The notes: generated by a model from the letters alone, not told the origin. A DNA stretch of 64,000 bases from an uncultured Dysosmobacter sp. (GCA_934565855.1 CAKTIO010000001.1:62001-126000); one strand, 5' to 3'; shown: positions 35,875 to 45,366, counted from the stretch's first letter. A program made the numbers and translations.

Positions 35875-35877
35875 ACC

Positions 35878-36765
35878 CTATACACCGCTTCGCCCTAAAA
35901 GCGCCCTTCCCTCTTCACTGAGCAGCGGGTCCAGCACCCCGTAATCCACCAGAAAATACTGTGCGCCTGCCGCATAACACGCCAGCTCATAGGGAGAGAA
36001 GTTGACGTGCATTCCCGTCCCGTCAAAGGACACCGCATAGCTGTCCCAGTTCTTCAAAATACCGTGGGCATTTTCTGAATAGCCCAGCTCCGCCGCGTTT
36101 TCCGGCAACTGCCGCTCCAGCTCCGCCTGGATCGTCTCCAAAAAGCTTCCCACGTCTCCGGCAATGGCGGATGGGCGAAGGAAGGCACCCTCCTGCAGGT
36201 CAAAATTCCATCCCATCAGTACGGTATTAGGGTGCGTGCCGCCGTAAAAGCTGTAATTAGAAGCATCAATGCTCACCAGACGGTCCGTTGTGTATGCCGT
36301 ATAGGTCCACTCGTCCTCATAGGAAATCCCATACTGGGCAAACAGCTCCGGCTGCTGCGCATACTGCTCCTGCGCCAGCTCCCGCAGCGTTCCATCCTCC
36401 GTCCAATCGTCAAACTGACGGTCAAAGGCGTCTGTAATGGCAAGCGCGGCAGTCTCCGCACCGTTTTCTGCCGTTTCGATCTGCGTTCCGTCCGCCCGCA
36501 GCGCCTGCAAAACCGGAATCTCATAGCGGTAATGCGCCAGCTGCACGCCATCATCGGCATACAGCGTGTCCTCCCGCACCTCTGTCACCACCTGATAGGT
36601 AATGCTAGCCTCCTGGGGCGTCTGCTCCTTTGAAAGAACCTCCGCCGGTTCCGCGGAGGAGCTGGCATCCCCGGTGCCTGCCGCCGCTGCCAGCTGGCTG
36701 CCGCACCCGGCAAGCTGTGCTGCCGCCAGCAAGCCGGCGCACGCCTTCCAAATATTCTTCAGCAT
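35878..36765 (-). CDS. Lipoprotein with DUF3298/RsiV-like domain
   Basis: Encodes 295 residues from ATG 36765. The signal peptide ends in lipobox LAAAQLAGCGS. The outer domain has the DUF4163/DUF3298 pattern found in RsiV and PdaC: a YEIPVLQ-type strand, DASNYSFYGGTHPNTVLMGW, then MHVNFSPYELACYAAGAQYF. In RsiV this domain senses lysozyme. No anti-sigma part or linked sigma gene is present here, so it is a free lipoprotein version. Confidence 0.8.
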   Translation of the reverse strand: MLKNIWKACAGLLAAAQLAGCGSQLAAAAGTGDASSSAEPAEVLSKEQTPQEASITYQVVTEVREDTLYADDGVQLAHYRYEIPVLQALRADGTQIETAENGAETAALAITDAFDRQFDDWTEDGTLRELAQEQYAQQPELFAQYGISYEDEWTYTAYTTDRLVSIDASNYSFYGGTHPNTVLMGWNFDLQEGAFLRPSAIAGDVGSFLETIQAELERQLPENAAELGYSENAHGILKNWDSYAVSFDGTGMHVNFSPYELACYAAGAQYFLVDYGVLDPLLSEEGRALLGRSGV

Positions 36766-36785
36766 GGGAAGGCTCCCCTTTCCGT

Positions 36786-37991
36786 TTATAGTATCACAGG
36801 TCCTGTTTTCCACTCCTGCTGCCCCGCTGCCTCCTTCAGGCTGGGAAACGCCAGCGTATACAGGTCTGTCGCCCGAACCTCCCACTGAAACAGCTGCTGG
36901 GCTTCCGCATCCAGCCTGCGGACATCCGCCGGCTTTGTCAGTACCGGAAGCGCCGCGGTCCTCCGCATCGTTCCCAAAAGCTCCCGTCCCCGTTGGTTTG
37001 CCGCCAGCACCCGCAGATAGGGAACCCTTCTTGGCAGCTGCTCCGGCGTCCATCCCAGATAGCTCCACAGCAGCATCCGCCGCAGCCGGGCATAGGCGTA
37101 CCGCTTGGTTTTCACACTATCCAGCAGCTGCTCCAGCGACACCGCGCTCTGTGCCGCCGCGAAAAAGCGGTTGCCCAGTCCTTCCCTTCCCTCATCCAGC
37201 CTCTGAAAGTCCCCGGCGGTCATCCGCCGCAGATTGGCAAGAATCGCCCGCTGGCAGCTCTGCATCTGCACCGGTGCCCGTCCCGCAGCCGCTTCCGTCC
37301 GGTAAAGCGCCGCCATATCCTCTGTCATAAACCCACAGGCGCGCAGCGAATCGTCCTCCGCAAGCATTTTCCGGATGGCGCTGGCGGACGCCATCGCGCC
37401 CTCTGTGCCGCCATCGTGGGCGGGACCCGCTCTCCGGAGCGCCATTGGCTGTACCGGGCTGCCCTGGCGCAGCAGCGCCTTGCAGTATTCCACACCTAAT
37501 ATATCGTTGGGCGCGGATAAAACCGCTGCGGACGAAATGCCCAGACAGTCCTCCAGCACCCTTTGCCGCGCCGCCGCAAAGCTCTCCCCTCTCCGCAGCC
37601 GCTCCTGCAGCCGCGCGGAAAATTCCGGCTCCAGAAGGGCTTCCGCCGCGCGGCGCAGCCGGTCCGTATCCCCGCACTCGCTGCCAAATGCCAGATAGTC
37701 CACCACTCCCGTGGCGGACAGCACCTGTACGCCGCCCTCCGCAAAGCCCTCCGCCGAGGAAATCGCCCAGGGCAGCGGCAGCTCCAGCACCAAGTCCGCG
37801 CCGCCGCGTACGGCGGCTTCCGCGCGGACATGCTTGCGCACAATGGCAAAGTCACCGCGCTGCACAAAGTTCCCGCTCATGGCGCAGACAACTGCGCAGT
37901 CCTGTCCCAACCGGCGGCGAAGCTGTGCCATTTGAAAAAGGTGTCCCCGGTGCAGGGGATTGTACTCTGCTATGATACCTGCAACTTGCAC
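36786..37991 (-). CDS. tmcAL: tRNA(Met) cytidine acetate ligase
   Basis: Encodes about 401 residues. It makes N4-acetylcytidine at the wobble base of elongator tRNA-Met using acetate and ATP. Seen: VAGIIAEYNPLHRGHLFQMA with the HxGH nucleotidyltransferase motif, then AMSGNFVQRGDFAIVRKHVR and ADLVLELPLPWAISSAEGFA. There is no ATG; GTG at 37991 follows GGGGTG, and GTG 38000 is an alternative. It is transcribed divergently from ackA, whose product also handles acetate. Confidence 0.92.
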   Translation of the reverse strand: MQVAGIIAEYNPLHRGHLFQMAQLRRRLGQDCAVVCAMSGNFVQRGDFAIVRKHVRAEAAVRGGADLVLELPLPWAISSAEGFAEGGVQVLSATGVVDYLAFGSECGDTDRLRRAAEALLEPEFSARLQERLRRGESFAAARQRVLEDCLGISSAAVLSAPNDILGVEYCKALLRQGSPVQPMALRRAGPAHDGGTEGAMASASAIRKMLAEDDSLRACGFMTEDMAALYRTEAAAGRAPVQMQSCQRAILANLRRMTAGDFQRLDEGREGLGNRFFAAAQSAVSLEQLLDSVKTKRYAYARLRRMLLWSYLGWTPEQLPRRVPYLRVLAANQRGRELLGTMRRTAALPVLTKPADVRRLDAEAQQLFQWEVRATDLYTLAFPSLKEAAGQQEWKTGPVIL

Positions 37992-38044
37992 ATTTTTCAC
38001 CCCGATTTTATGACAAAAAAGTGACATTTCGGTAAAAATAGCGG

Positions 38045-38072
38045 TTGTCAACCGTAAAATTTTTGGTATAAT
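38045..38072 (+). promoter_or_regulatory. ackA promoter
   Basis: TTGTCA (38045-38050), a 16-base spacer and TATAAT (38067-38072). The start codon is 112 bases further on, leaving a leader of roughly 100 bases with a GGCGG...CCGCC hairpin. Confidence 0.8.
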
Positions 38073-38184
38073 AAACGTGGTATGGCGTTTTATGGAGGAT
38101 TCCACACGGACGCCGTCCATATAACATTGTATATCATAAATTCAAGGCGGTCGCAAGTGCCGCCGCAAAGAGGAGTCGGAAAGT

Positions 38185-39384
38185 ATGAATATTCTCGTTA
38201 TCAACGCTGGCAGCTCTTCCCTGAAGTATCAGCTGCTGAACCCCGATACCGGCGTTCTGCTGGCAAAGGGTCTGTGCGAGCGCATCGGCATCGACGGTAA
38301 GTTCACCTACAAGCCCCAGGTCGAGGGCAAGAAGGTCCTGGACGCCATTGATGTGAAAATGCCCACCCACTCCGAGGCCATTCAGGCTGTTCTGGACGCA
38401 CTGGTGGACAAGGACAACGGTGTGATCGGTTCCATGAAGGAGATCGACGCTGTGGGTCACCGCGTAGTGCATGGCGGCGAAGCCTTTAACCAGTCCGTGC
38501 TGATCACCGACGAGGTCATGAAGGCTGTGGAGGAGTGCATCCCCCTGGCTCCTCTGCACAACCCCGCCAACATCACCGGCATTCAGGCATGCCAGAAGGT
38601 CATGCCCGGCGTTCCCATGGTGGCTGTGTTCGACACCGCCTTCCACCAGACCATGCCCGCCAAGGCATTTACCTATGCTCTGCCCTACGAGTATTACGAG
38701 AAGGACAAGGTCCGCCGCTACGGCTTCCACGGCACCTCTCACAAGTACGTCTCCGAGCGCGCAGCCGCCATGCTGGGCAAGCCCGCTTCCGAGCTGAAGC
38801 TGATTTCCTGCCACCTGGGCAACGGCTCCTCCGTGACCGCTATCGACGGCGGCAAAAGCGTGGACACCTCCATGGGCTTCACTCCTCTGGCTGGTCTGCC
38901 CATGGGCACCCGCTCCGGCGATCTGGACGCAGGCATCCTGCAGTACCTGATGAACAAGTACAGCATGAACATTGATGAGATGCTGAACATCCTCAACAAG
39001 AAGTCCGGCGTTCAGGGCGTGTCCGGCGTGTCCTCCGATTTCCGTGACCTGGAGAATGCCCACAAGGAGGGCAACGAGCGTGCCGGTCTTGCCGTTGACA
39101 TGTTCAACTACGGCGTGAAGAAGCTCATCGGTGCATACGCAGCTGCTATGGGCGGCGTGGACGCCATCATCTTCACCGCAGGCGTTGGCGAGAACTCCGT
39201 TTCCCAGCGTCTGGACATCGCCTCCGGTCTGGAATTCATGGGCGTGAAGATGGACGCAGAAGCCAACAACACCCGCGGCAAGGAGGCTGTGATCTCCGCA
39301 GCCGATTCCAAGGTGAAGGTCCTGCTGATCCCCACCAACGAAGAGCTGATGATCGCAAAGGACACCGCCGCACTGGTCAAGTAA
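38185..39384 (+). CDS. ackA: Acetate kinase
   Basis: Encodes 399 residues, full length. It turns acetyl phosphate and ADP into acetate and ATP, the final step of acetogenic fermentation. Seen: [39 protein letters not shown], and [11 protein letters not shown]. The ribosome site AGAGGAG is clear. No pta gene adjoins it. Codon use is strongly biased, as in highly expressed genes. Confidence 0.97.
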   Translation: MNILVINAGSSSLKYQLLNPDTGVLLAKGLCERIGIDGKFTYKPQVEGKKVLDAIDVKMPTHSEAIQAVLDALVDKDNGVIGSMKEIDAVGHRVVHGGEAFNQSVLITDEVMKAVEECIPLAPLHNPANITGIQACQKVMPGVPMVAVFDTAFHQTMPAKAFTYALPYEYYEKDKVRRYGFHGTSHKYVSERAAAMLGKPASELKLISCHLGNGSSVTAIDGGKSVDTSMGFTPLAGLPMGTRSGDLDAGILQYLMNKYSMNIDEMLNILNKKSGVQGVSGVSSDFRDLENAHKEGNERAGLAVDMFNYGVKKLIGAYAAAMGGVDAIIFTAGVGENSVSQRLDIASGLEFMGVKMDAEANNTRGKEAVISAADSKVKVLLIPTNEELMIAKDTAALVK

Positions 39385-39399
39385 GAATTCCCATTCAAA

Positions 39400-39430
39400 A
39401 AGAGGGGTGGATGAATGTCCACCCCTCTTC
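39400..39430 (+). terminator. Terminator after ackA
   Basis: AGAGGGGTGG pairs with CCACCCCTCT, then TCTGC; the T-run is weak but the stem is strong. Confidence 0.7.
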
Positions 39431-39485
39431 TGCTACCATCTCCCCCGGCATTTCTGCCGGGAGAACATCTCACAGGAGGCATCCT

Positions 39486-40169
39486 ATGAAACTCGCACTG
39501 CAATTTGCCATGCCGGCGGAGCTGCACGCCCTTCCCGGTGCCCGTGACCTACGCCCCATTGACACTGTGGCTGGGATCCCCTTTTATGAGGTCGCCCCCG
39601 GTCTGCTGGCGTGCTGCGGCGGTGTCAGCAAGGTCAACGCCGCAATGGCGGCGGAGATCCTCTGCCTGAAATACGGCGTAGACGCCATTTTGAACGCTGG
39701 CGTTGCCGGCTGCGCCACAGACCTTCCCATCGGCACACTGGTCGTGGCTTCCGACTTTGTTCAGCACGATGTGGATACCACTGCCGTGGGCGATCCCATC
39801 GGGCTGGTCTCCACCGTCAATCAGGTCTCCTTCCCCACCTGGGAGCCGGAGCTTTGCCGGAAGCTTCTTCTGGAGCTCGGACATCCCTCCGAGGTCGGTC
39901 GGGTCGCCACCGGAGACTGGTTTGCCACCAAGGGGAGCCGCTCTCAATGGATCGCAGATACCTTCCACCCTGTTCTGGTGGAAATGGAGGGCGGCGCCAT
40001 TGCACAGGTCTGCCTGCGCAATCAGGTCCGCTTTATCGCGGTCAAATCCGTATCCGACCACCTGTTCTCCGACCGGCAGGCGGACGAGTATTTTGACTTC
40101 GGCGAGGCACTGGAACGCCTTGGCGGCGTGGTCCTGCCTCTGGCTGAAAAATTACAGGAGGTATACTGA
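39486..40169 (+). CDS. mtnN: 5'-methylthioadenosine/S-adenosylhomocysteine nucleosidase
   Basis: Encodes 227 residues from ATG 39486 (GGAGG before it). It splits SAH to adenine and S-ribosylhomocysteine, and MTA to adenine and methylthioribose. Seen: ALQFAMPAELHAL, AGVAGCATDLPIGTLVVASD, VLVEMEGGAIAQVC (catalytic Glu region) and KSVSDHLFSDRQADEYF (catalytic Asp region). It overlaps luxS by TGATG, so both steps from SAH to homocysteine are made together. Confidence 0.93.
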   Translation: MKLALQFAMPAELHALPGARDLRPIDTVAGIPFYEVAPGLLACCGGVSKVNAAMAAEILCLKYGVDAILNAGVAGCATDLPIGTLVVASDFVQHDVDTTAVGDPIGLVSTVNQVSFPTWEPELCRKLLLELGHPSEVGRVATGDWFATKGSRSQWIADTFHPVLVEMEGGAIAQVCLRNQVRFIAVKSVSDHLFSDRQADEYFDFGEALERLGGVVLPLAEKLQEVY

Positions 40170-40633
40170 TGGAGCGAATCGCAAGCTTTACCGTGGACCA
40201 CAACAAGCTGACGCCGGGACTGTACCTCAGCCGCCGGGACGGCGACATTGTGACCCTGGACCTTCGTTTCAAGCGTCCCAACACCGGTGATCTTCTGTCC
40301 AACAGCGCCCTGCATTCCGTGGAGCATCTGATCGCCACCCTGCTGCGCAATTCCCCGGAAAAGGACGCTGTGATCTACTTTGGTCCGATGGGCTGCCAGA
40401 CCGGATTCTACTTTCTGTTTGACAGCCGCCTGCTTTCCACCGACAACGCCATCGCACTTTTGAAGCGGGTCTTTTCCGCAGCCGCCGTATACGATGGGGA
40501 AATGCCCGGAATGAGCGCAGCGGAATGCGGCAATTACCGCAATCTGGACCTGGAGACCGGAAAATCCGCCTGTGCGTGGTATGCCCAGCTCATTGCGGAT
40601 TGGACTGCCGGACAGCTGGTCTATCCGTCATAA
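40169..40633 (+). CDS. luxS: S-ribosylhomocysteine lyase (autoinducer-2 synthase)
   Basis: Encodes 154 residues. It splits S-ribosylhomocysteine into homocysteine and DPD, the autoinducer-2 precursor. Metal ligands are visible: ALHSVEHLIATLLR (two His) and MSAAECGNYRNLDLE (Cys). The nearby Cys of GPMGCQTGFYF is the expected catalytic residue. Translation starts within the stop of mtnN. Confidence 0.96.
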   Translation: MERIASFTVDHNKLTPGLYLSRRDGDIVTLDLRFKRPNTGDLLSNSALHSVEHLIATLLRNSPEKDAVIYFGPMGCQTGFYFLFDSRLLSTDNAIALLKRVFSAAAVYDGEMPGMSAAECGNYRNLDLETGKSACAWYAQLIADWTAGQLVYPS

Positions 40634-40665
40634 AACCCTGATTTTCTGATTTTTTTCAAAAACGC

Positions 40666-40694
40666 TTGACAAATCCTGTACTCACTTGTATACT
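40666..40694 (+). promoter_or_regulatory. Promoter of the rplU-prp-rpmA genes
   Basis: TTGACA (40666-40671), a 17-base spacer and TATACT (40689-40694), ahead of an 80-90 base leader. Confidence 0.88.
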
Positions 40695-40700
40695 TAATAA

Positions 40701-40783
40701 GCCGCTTTGAATGGGTCTAAGTGTATCCCTTTGAGAATACCGCCCCCGACAGCGAGCCCGTAGTGAAGGAGTTGAAAATAAGA
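40701..40783 (+). promoter_or_regulatory. Leader of rplU, possible L21 autoregulatory leader
   Basis: The untranslated leader ends with GAAGGAG 12 bases before the ATG. Firmicutes often have a structured L21 leader here. I see GC-rich pairing possibilities but did not confirm the published structure. Confidence 0.35.
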
Positions 40784-41095
40784 ATGAACGCAATTATCGT
40801 GACTGGCGGCAAGCAGTACAAGGTCGCAGAGGGTGATGTGATCTACATCGAGAAGCTGGACAACGAGTCCGGTGACAAAATCACCTTCGATCAAGTCCTG
40901 GCTATCCTGGACGGCGACAAGGCTACCTTCGGCACCCCCGTTGTGGAGGGCGCTTCCGTGGAAGCTACCGTGGAAAAGAACGGCAAGGGCAAGAAGATCC
41001 GCATCTTCAAATACAACCCCAAGAAGGGTTATCGTAAGCGTCAGGGTCATCGTCAGCCTTACACCAAGGTGACGATCGGCAAGATCTCCGTCTGA
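40784..41095 (+). CDS. rplU: Ribosomal protein L21
   Basis: Encodes 103 residues. It is a large-subunit protein binding 23S rRNA. Seen: [20 protein letters not shown] and the basic C-terminus with [20 protein letters not shown]. It heads the classical rplU-prp-rpmA order. Confidence 0.97.
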   Translation: MNAIIVTGGKQYKVAEGDVIYIEKLDNESGDKITFDQVLAILDGDKATFGTPVVEGASVEATVEKNGKGKKIRIFKYNPKKGYRKRQGHRQPYTKVTIGKISV

Positions 41096-41097
41096 GC

Positions 41098-41427
41098 ATG
41101 ACCACGATCACGTTCCGCACAGAGAATGACCGGATCACCGGATTTGATTCTCAGGGTCACAGCGGCTTCGCCGAAGAGGGCGAGGACATCGTCTGTGCCG
41201 CCATCACCAGCGCGATCCGCCTGGTGGATGCGACCGTCAACGATGTGCTGGGACTTGCGGCTTCTGTGAAGATCCGTGAAAGGGAAACCAAAATCGAGTT
41301 CCGGCTGCCGGGCGGTCTATCCGCTTCCGCAGAAAGCACCTGTCAGGCTCTTCTCACCGGACTGATGGTTTACTTTGCACAGCTTCATGACGAATATCCC
41401 GACAATATCGAAGTTTTGGAGGGTTGA
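41098..41427 (+). CDS. prp: Ribosomal-processing cysteine protease Prp
   Basis: Encodes 109 residues. It removes the N-terminal extension of L27. The catalytic His and Cys are in [20 protein letters not shown]. It lies two bases after rplU and before its substrate gene. Confidence 0.93.
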   Translation: MTTITFRTENDRITGFDSQGHSGFAEEGEDIVCAAITSAIRLVDATVNDVLGLAASVKIRERETKIEFRLPGGLSASAESTCQALLTGLMVYFAQLHDEYPDNIEVLEG

Positions 41428-41465
41428 TTCCCTCTCCATCATCTTACAGAAAGGATGGTCCGATT

Positions 41466-41747
41466 ATGATTCGTATTGGTTTACAGTTCTTCGCTCACAA
41501 GAAGGGCGGCGGCTCCACCAAGAACGGCCGTGATTCCGAGTCCAAGCGCCTGGGTCCCAAGCGCGCAGACGGTCAGTTCGTGAAAGCCGGTAACATTCTG
41601 GTTCGCCAGCGCGGCACGCACATCCATCCGGGTGTGAATGTGGGTATGGGTACCGACAATACGCTGTTCGCCACTGTGGACGGCGTGGTTCGTTTCTCCC
41701 ATCTGGGCAAAGACCGCAAGCAGGTCTCTGTCGAAGCTGCTCAGTAA
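41466..41747 (+). CDS. rpmA: Ribosomal protein L27 with cleavable N-terminal extension
   Basis: Encodes 93 residues. The start is [25 protein letters not shown] before HKKGG is the Prp cleavage signal of Firmicute L27. The mature protein reaches the peptidyl transferase centre. The ribosome site AAAGGATGG is clear. Confidence 0.97.
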   Translation: MIRIGLQFFAHKKGGGSTKNGRDSESKRLGPKRADGQFVKAGNILVRQRGTHIHPGVNVGMGTDNTLFATVDGVVRFSHLGKDRKQVSVEAAQ

Positions 41748-41765
41748 TCAGATTTCAGAACCAGC

Positions 41766-41800
41766 GAGACCCGAACATTTTCTGTTCGGGTCTCTTTTTC
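41766..41800 (+). terminator. Terminator after rpmA
   Basis: GAGACCCGAACA pairs with TGTTCGGGTCTC, followed by TTTTTC. Confidence 0.92.
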
Positions 41801-41898
41801 AGTCAATGACCGCATGAGAACCCACGATTCCTCCTGGGCTGTCATGTTTTCATTGAAAGCGAACCATACTATGATAATTGAAAACGGAGGTGTTTTTC

Positions 41899-43185
41899 AT
41901 GGCTTCCTCTTTTATTGACAAGGCACGGATCACCGTGAAGGCAGGCAACGGCGGCAACGGTGTTGTTGCGTTCCACCGGGAAAAGTACGTCGCTGCCGGC
42001 GGTCCCGATGGCGGAGATGGCGGCAAAGGCGGCTCCATCATTTTAAAGGTGGACGACAATATGTCCACCCTGATGGACTTCCGCTATAAGCGGAAATACG
42101 TTGCGCAAAACGGCATGGACGGACAGGGCGCACGGAAATCCGGCAAGGATGGCGAGGATCTGGTTATCCGCGTTCCTCTGGGAACACTGGTCCGGGATGC
42201 GGAAACCAACGAGATCATCAAGGATATGTCCGACCGGGAGCCCTTTGTCCTGTGCAAGGGCGGTCGCGGCGGCTGGGGCAACATCCATTTCGCCACTCCC
42301 ACCCGTCAGGTCCCCCGCTTCGCCAAGGGCGGTCTGCCCGGTGAAAGCCACGACATCATTCTGGAGCTGAAGCTTTTAGCTGATGTGGGACTGATCGGCT
42401 TCCCCAATGTCGGCAAATCCACCCTGCTGAGCGTGGTTTCCAAGGCGCAGCCCAAGATCGCCAATTACCACTTTACCACCCTCTTCCCCAACCTGGGCGT
42501 GGTTTATGTGGATGAGGGCGTCAGCTTTGTCATGGCGGATATCCCCGGCATCATTGAGGGCGCATCCGAGGGTGCCGGACTGGGACATGACTTCCTCCGG
42601 CACATTGACCGCTGCCGCCTTCTGGTCCATGTGGTAGATGTCTCCGGCAGCGAGGGACGCGACCCTGTCGCGGACTTTGACGCCATCAACGAGGAGCTGA
42701 AGCAGTATTCCCCTGAGCTGTCGAGCCGTCCCCAGATCGTCGCCGCCAACAAGGTAGACATCATGGAAGACCCCGAAAATCTGGAAAGGCTCCGCGCACA
42801 TGTGGAAGCAGCCGGTTTCCAGCTGTTTGAAATTTCCGCCGCCGCCCACATGGGAACCCGGGAGCTGATGAAAAAGGTCGCGGAGCAGCTGTCTGTGCTG
42901 CCTCCCGTTAAGGTTTTCGAGGCGGAATACGTTCCCCAGCCGCCCGTGGTGGACACCTCCGCTCCGCTTCAGATCCAGCGGACAGACGATGGTCACACCT
43001 GGCTGGTGAATGGTCCCTGGCTGCAGCGCCTGATGAGCAATGTCAACTTCAATGATTACGAAAGCCGCAACTATTTCGACCGCACCCTGCGGGAATCCGG
43101 CTTGTATGAGCGTTTGGAGGAAATGGGCATTGAGGATGGCGATACCGTCTCCATTTACGACTTTGAGTTTGAGTATCAGCGCTGA
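41899..43185 (+). CDS. obgE: Obg GTPase, ribosome assembly and stress
   Basis: Encodes 428 residues. The glycine-rich Obg fold (about 1-160, VKAGNGGNGVVAFHREKYV) is followed by the G domain (GLIGFPNVGKSTLLSVVSKA; DIPGIIEGASEGAGLGHDFL; NKVD) and a C-terminal OCT domain (SNVNFNDYESRNYFDRTL region). It takes part in large-subunit maturation, in keeping with the L21/L27 genes upstream. The start follows GGAGG. Confidence 0.97.
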   Translation: MASSFIDKARITVKAGNGGNGVVAFHREKYVAAGGPDGGDGGKGGSIILKVDDNMSTLMDFRYKRKYVAQNGMDGQGARKSGKDGEDLVIRVPLGTLVRDAETNEIIKDMSDREPFVLCKGGRGGWGNIHFATPTRQVPRFAKGGLPGESHDIILELKLLADVGLIGFPNVGKSTLLSVVSKAQPKIANYHFTTLFPNLGVVYVDEGVSFVMADIPGIIEGASEGAGLGHDFLRHIDRCRLLVHVVDVSGSEGRDPVADFDAINEELKQYSPELSSRPQIVAANKVDIMEDPENLERLRAHVEAAGFQLFEISAAAHMGTRELMKKVAEQLSVLPPVKVFEAEYVPQPPVVDTSAPLQIQRTDDGHTWLVNGPWLQRLMSNVNFNDYESRNYFDRTLRESGLYERLEEMGIEDGDTVSIYDFEFEYQR

Positions 43186-43202
43186 TCTTCTCTATTTGCA
43201 AA

Positions 43203-43250
43203 TAAAAAAAACCGGCGGGGAGTGGATGCTCCCCTGCCGGTTTTTTTGTT
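43203..43250. terminator. Terminator between obgE and the ECF gene
   Basis: AAAAAAACCGGCGGGGAG pairs with CTCCCCTGCCGGTTTTTTT; A- and T-runs on both sides make it bidirectional. Confidence 0.92.
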
Positions 43251-43259
43251 GATTCTCTA

Positions 43260-43805
43260 TTACGCGAATTCCGGGAATTCTCTTCTCACATAGCCGCTCT
43301 TTTGCAGGGCAGCTGCCAGCAGTGTTGCCGCCACCAAGCCAAACACCGCCTGCACCATGTTTGCTGGAATACCTACCGCCGCACCGGAAAAGCTGTTCAT
43401 CATCCAGCTTTCAAATAGCCAGTAGCCCACCACCATGGGGATCTCGCCGATCACGCCGCACACCAGAAGCCCGGAGAATTTGTGTCCCAGCTTCTTGTAA
43501 ACCAGCGCCGCTACCAGTGCCATGACTGCCTTAATGACCAGCGTGGCAGGCACCCATGCCGGAAAGCCGTTCAGCAGGTCCGCCAGGGCAGAGCCAATAC
43601 CCGCCGCCAGCGCGCCATATACCGGTCCCAGCAGATAGGCGCTCAACAGCACCATTGTATCGCCCAGGTTCACATAGCCGCCGGTGGGCGTTGCAATTTT
43701 GATGATCATGGTCGCCACGCAGGTCAGTGCCGCCAGCAAGCCGGTCATTACCATCCGGTATACCTTACTACGGTTCTCTGCCGCTCTCGTATTTACATTT
43801 TCCAT
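43260..43805 (-). CDS. ECF transporter substrate-binding (S) component, possibly for vitamin B6
   Basis: Encodes 181 residues with about five to six membrane helices. The motif ATPTGGYVNLGDTMVLLSAY and GPVYGALAAGIGSALADLL is typical of ECF S components. It needs a shared EcfAT energizing module encoded elsewhere. It lies opposite a MocR/PdxR-type regulator, which in other Firmicutes controls B6 uptake genes. I infer pyridoxine as substrate, with thiamine precursors as alternatives. A GGAGGA site precedes ATG 43805. Confidence 0.8.
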   Translation of the reverse strand: MENVNTRAAENRSKVYRMVMTGLLAALTCVATMIIKIATPTGGYVNLGDTMVLLSAYLLGPVYGALAAGIGSALADLLNGFPAWVPATLVIKAVMALVAALVYKKLGHKFSGLLVCGVIGEIPMVVGYWLFESWMMNSFSGAAVGIPANMVQAVFGLVAATLLAAALQKSGYVRREFPEFA

Positions 43806-43908
43806 ATCAGGGTCCTCCTCGAAAGTTGTTGTGGCTATTGTACGCCGTTTGTGATATGATTGAAATATTCAGTTATCTTTATTTTTATAAGGTCAGATTG
43901 GAGAACCT

Positions 43909-45306
43909 ATGCGTACCTATATGATGGAAAACCGCGGCAAGCTTCCGCTGTATGAATACCTGTATCTCTGCATCCGGAACGACATTCTCTCCGGTGAGCT
44001 GCGCGCCGGAGAAAAACTTCCCTCCAAGCGCACGCTGGCGGAGCATCTTCACATCTCCGTCATCACTGTGGAAAACGCCTATGCGCAGCTGACAGCGGAG
44101 GGATATTTGCAGTCCCAGCCCAAGCGCGGCTTTTTCGTCTCCAAGGTGGAACCGCGGTCCGTCTCTCCGCATCCTCCGATCCTTCCGGAGGTCCCCGGCG
44201 GCACACGCACCGCCTGGCTGCTGGACCTGAAAGCAAACCGCATTGACGGTACCCGCTTCCCCTTTTCCACATGGTCACACCTGACCCGGCAGGTTCTGCG
44301 GGAGGAGGGCGCCTCTCTGCTGCTGCCGCTGCCGCCGCAAGGCTATCTCCCCCTCCGGCAGGCGATTGCCGAGGACCTGCGGGAATACCGCGGCATGGCG
44401 GTCTCTCCGGAGCAGATCCTCATCGGCGCCGGAGCGGAATACCTTTACCTGCTGCTGGCGCAGCTGCTGGGGCATTCCTCCATCTTCGCGGTGGAGGACC
44501 CGGGCTATCCCAAAATCGCCAAGGTCTACCAGCAATGCGGTGTTTCCTGCGTTCCGGTCCCGCTGGACCAGCACGGGCTTTCCCTTTCCGCGTTGAAAAA
44601 AAGCCGCGCCACCGTTGCGCACATTTCTCCCTCTCACCACTATCCCACCGGATTGATCACACCCATCCGCCGCCGGCAGGAGCTTTTACGCTGGGCGGAA
44701 AATACAAATAGTTATATTATCGAAGATGATTACGACAGTGAGTTCCGTTTCTCCGGTCGCCCTCTTCCCACGCTGCAAAGCATTGACTCCAGCGGCAGGG
44801 TCATTTACATGAACACCTTCTCCCAGACCATCGCCCCCTCCATGCGTATCGGCTTTCTGGTGCTGCCGCCGCAGCTGCTGGAGGAATACCGGAGACGGCT
44901 GGATTTTTACGCCTGCCCGGTCCCCGCCACGGAGCAGTCCGTTCTCGCCCGCTTCATTGCAGGCGGGCAGTATGAGCAGCACCTTTCCCGAATGCGCAAC
45001 GAATACCGGAGCCGTCGGCTTGCCGTACTGGACGCCTTCCGTAAAAGCTCCTTCTCTCAGAAAATCGCTCTGGTGGAGCAAGCCGCCGGATTGCACTTTT
45101 TGCTGCAGCTGGACACCCGGCACAGCGATGAGGAGCTGAAGCAATGGGCAGAGCAATGCGGTGTCCGGCTGAGCTTTCTCTCCGAGTATGCCAGGATCCC
45201 GCAGGCATCCTTTGCCCACACGCTGGTCATCAATTACGCCGGACTATCGCCGGAGCAGCTACCCGCGTCTATGGAGCTTTTGGGAAAGGTCTTTTCCCAC
45301 CTGTAA
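43909..45306 (+). CDS. MocR/PdxR-type GntR regulator with aminotransferase-like domain lacking the PLP lysine
   Basis: Encodes 465 residues. The N-terminal GntR winged helix (LYEYLYLCIRNDILSGEL; LPSKRTLAEHLHISVITVEN) is joined to a class I aminotransferase-like domain (YIIEDDYDSEFRF). Where MocR proteins have the PLP lysine (FSKT), this one reads MNTFSQTIAPSMRIGF, with CAG for Gln. It may sense B6 vitamers without forming a Schiff base, or bind another ligand. It is transcribed divergently from the ECF component across about 100 bases, so it is probably that gene's regulator. Confidence 0.9.
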   Translation: MRTYMMENRGKLPLYEYLYLCIRNDILSGELRAGEKLPSKRTLAEHLHISVITVENAYAQLTAEGYLQSQPKRGFFVSKVEPRSVSPHPPILPEVPGGTRTAWLLDLKANRIDGTRFPFSTWSHLTRQVLREEGASLLLPLPPQGYLPLRQAIAEDLREYRGMAVSPEQILIGAGAEYLYLLLAQLLGHSSIFAVEDPGYPKIAKVYQQCGVSCVPVPLDQHGLSLSALKKSRATVAHISPSHHYPTGLITPIRRRQELLRWAENTNSYIIEDDYDSEFRFSGRPLPTLQSIDSSGRVIYMNTFSQTIAPSMRIGFLVLPPQLLEEYRRRLDFYACPVPATEQSVLARFIAGGQYEQHLSRMRNEYRSRRLAVLDAFRKSSFSQKIALVEQAAGLHFLLQLDTRHSDEELKQWAEQCGVRLSFLSEYARIPQASFAHTLVINYAGLSPEQLPASMELLGKVFSHL

Positions 45307-45314
45307 ACTGCTGT

Positions 45315-45366
45315 CCGAAAAAAAGATATCCACAAAATCATGGATTTTGTGGATATCTTTTTTATA
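45315..45366. terminator. Bidirectional terminator
   Basis: AAAAAGATATCCACAAAATC pairs with GATTTTGTGGATATCTTTTT, with A- and T-runs outside the stem, between converging genes. Confidence 0.93.
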
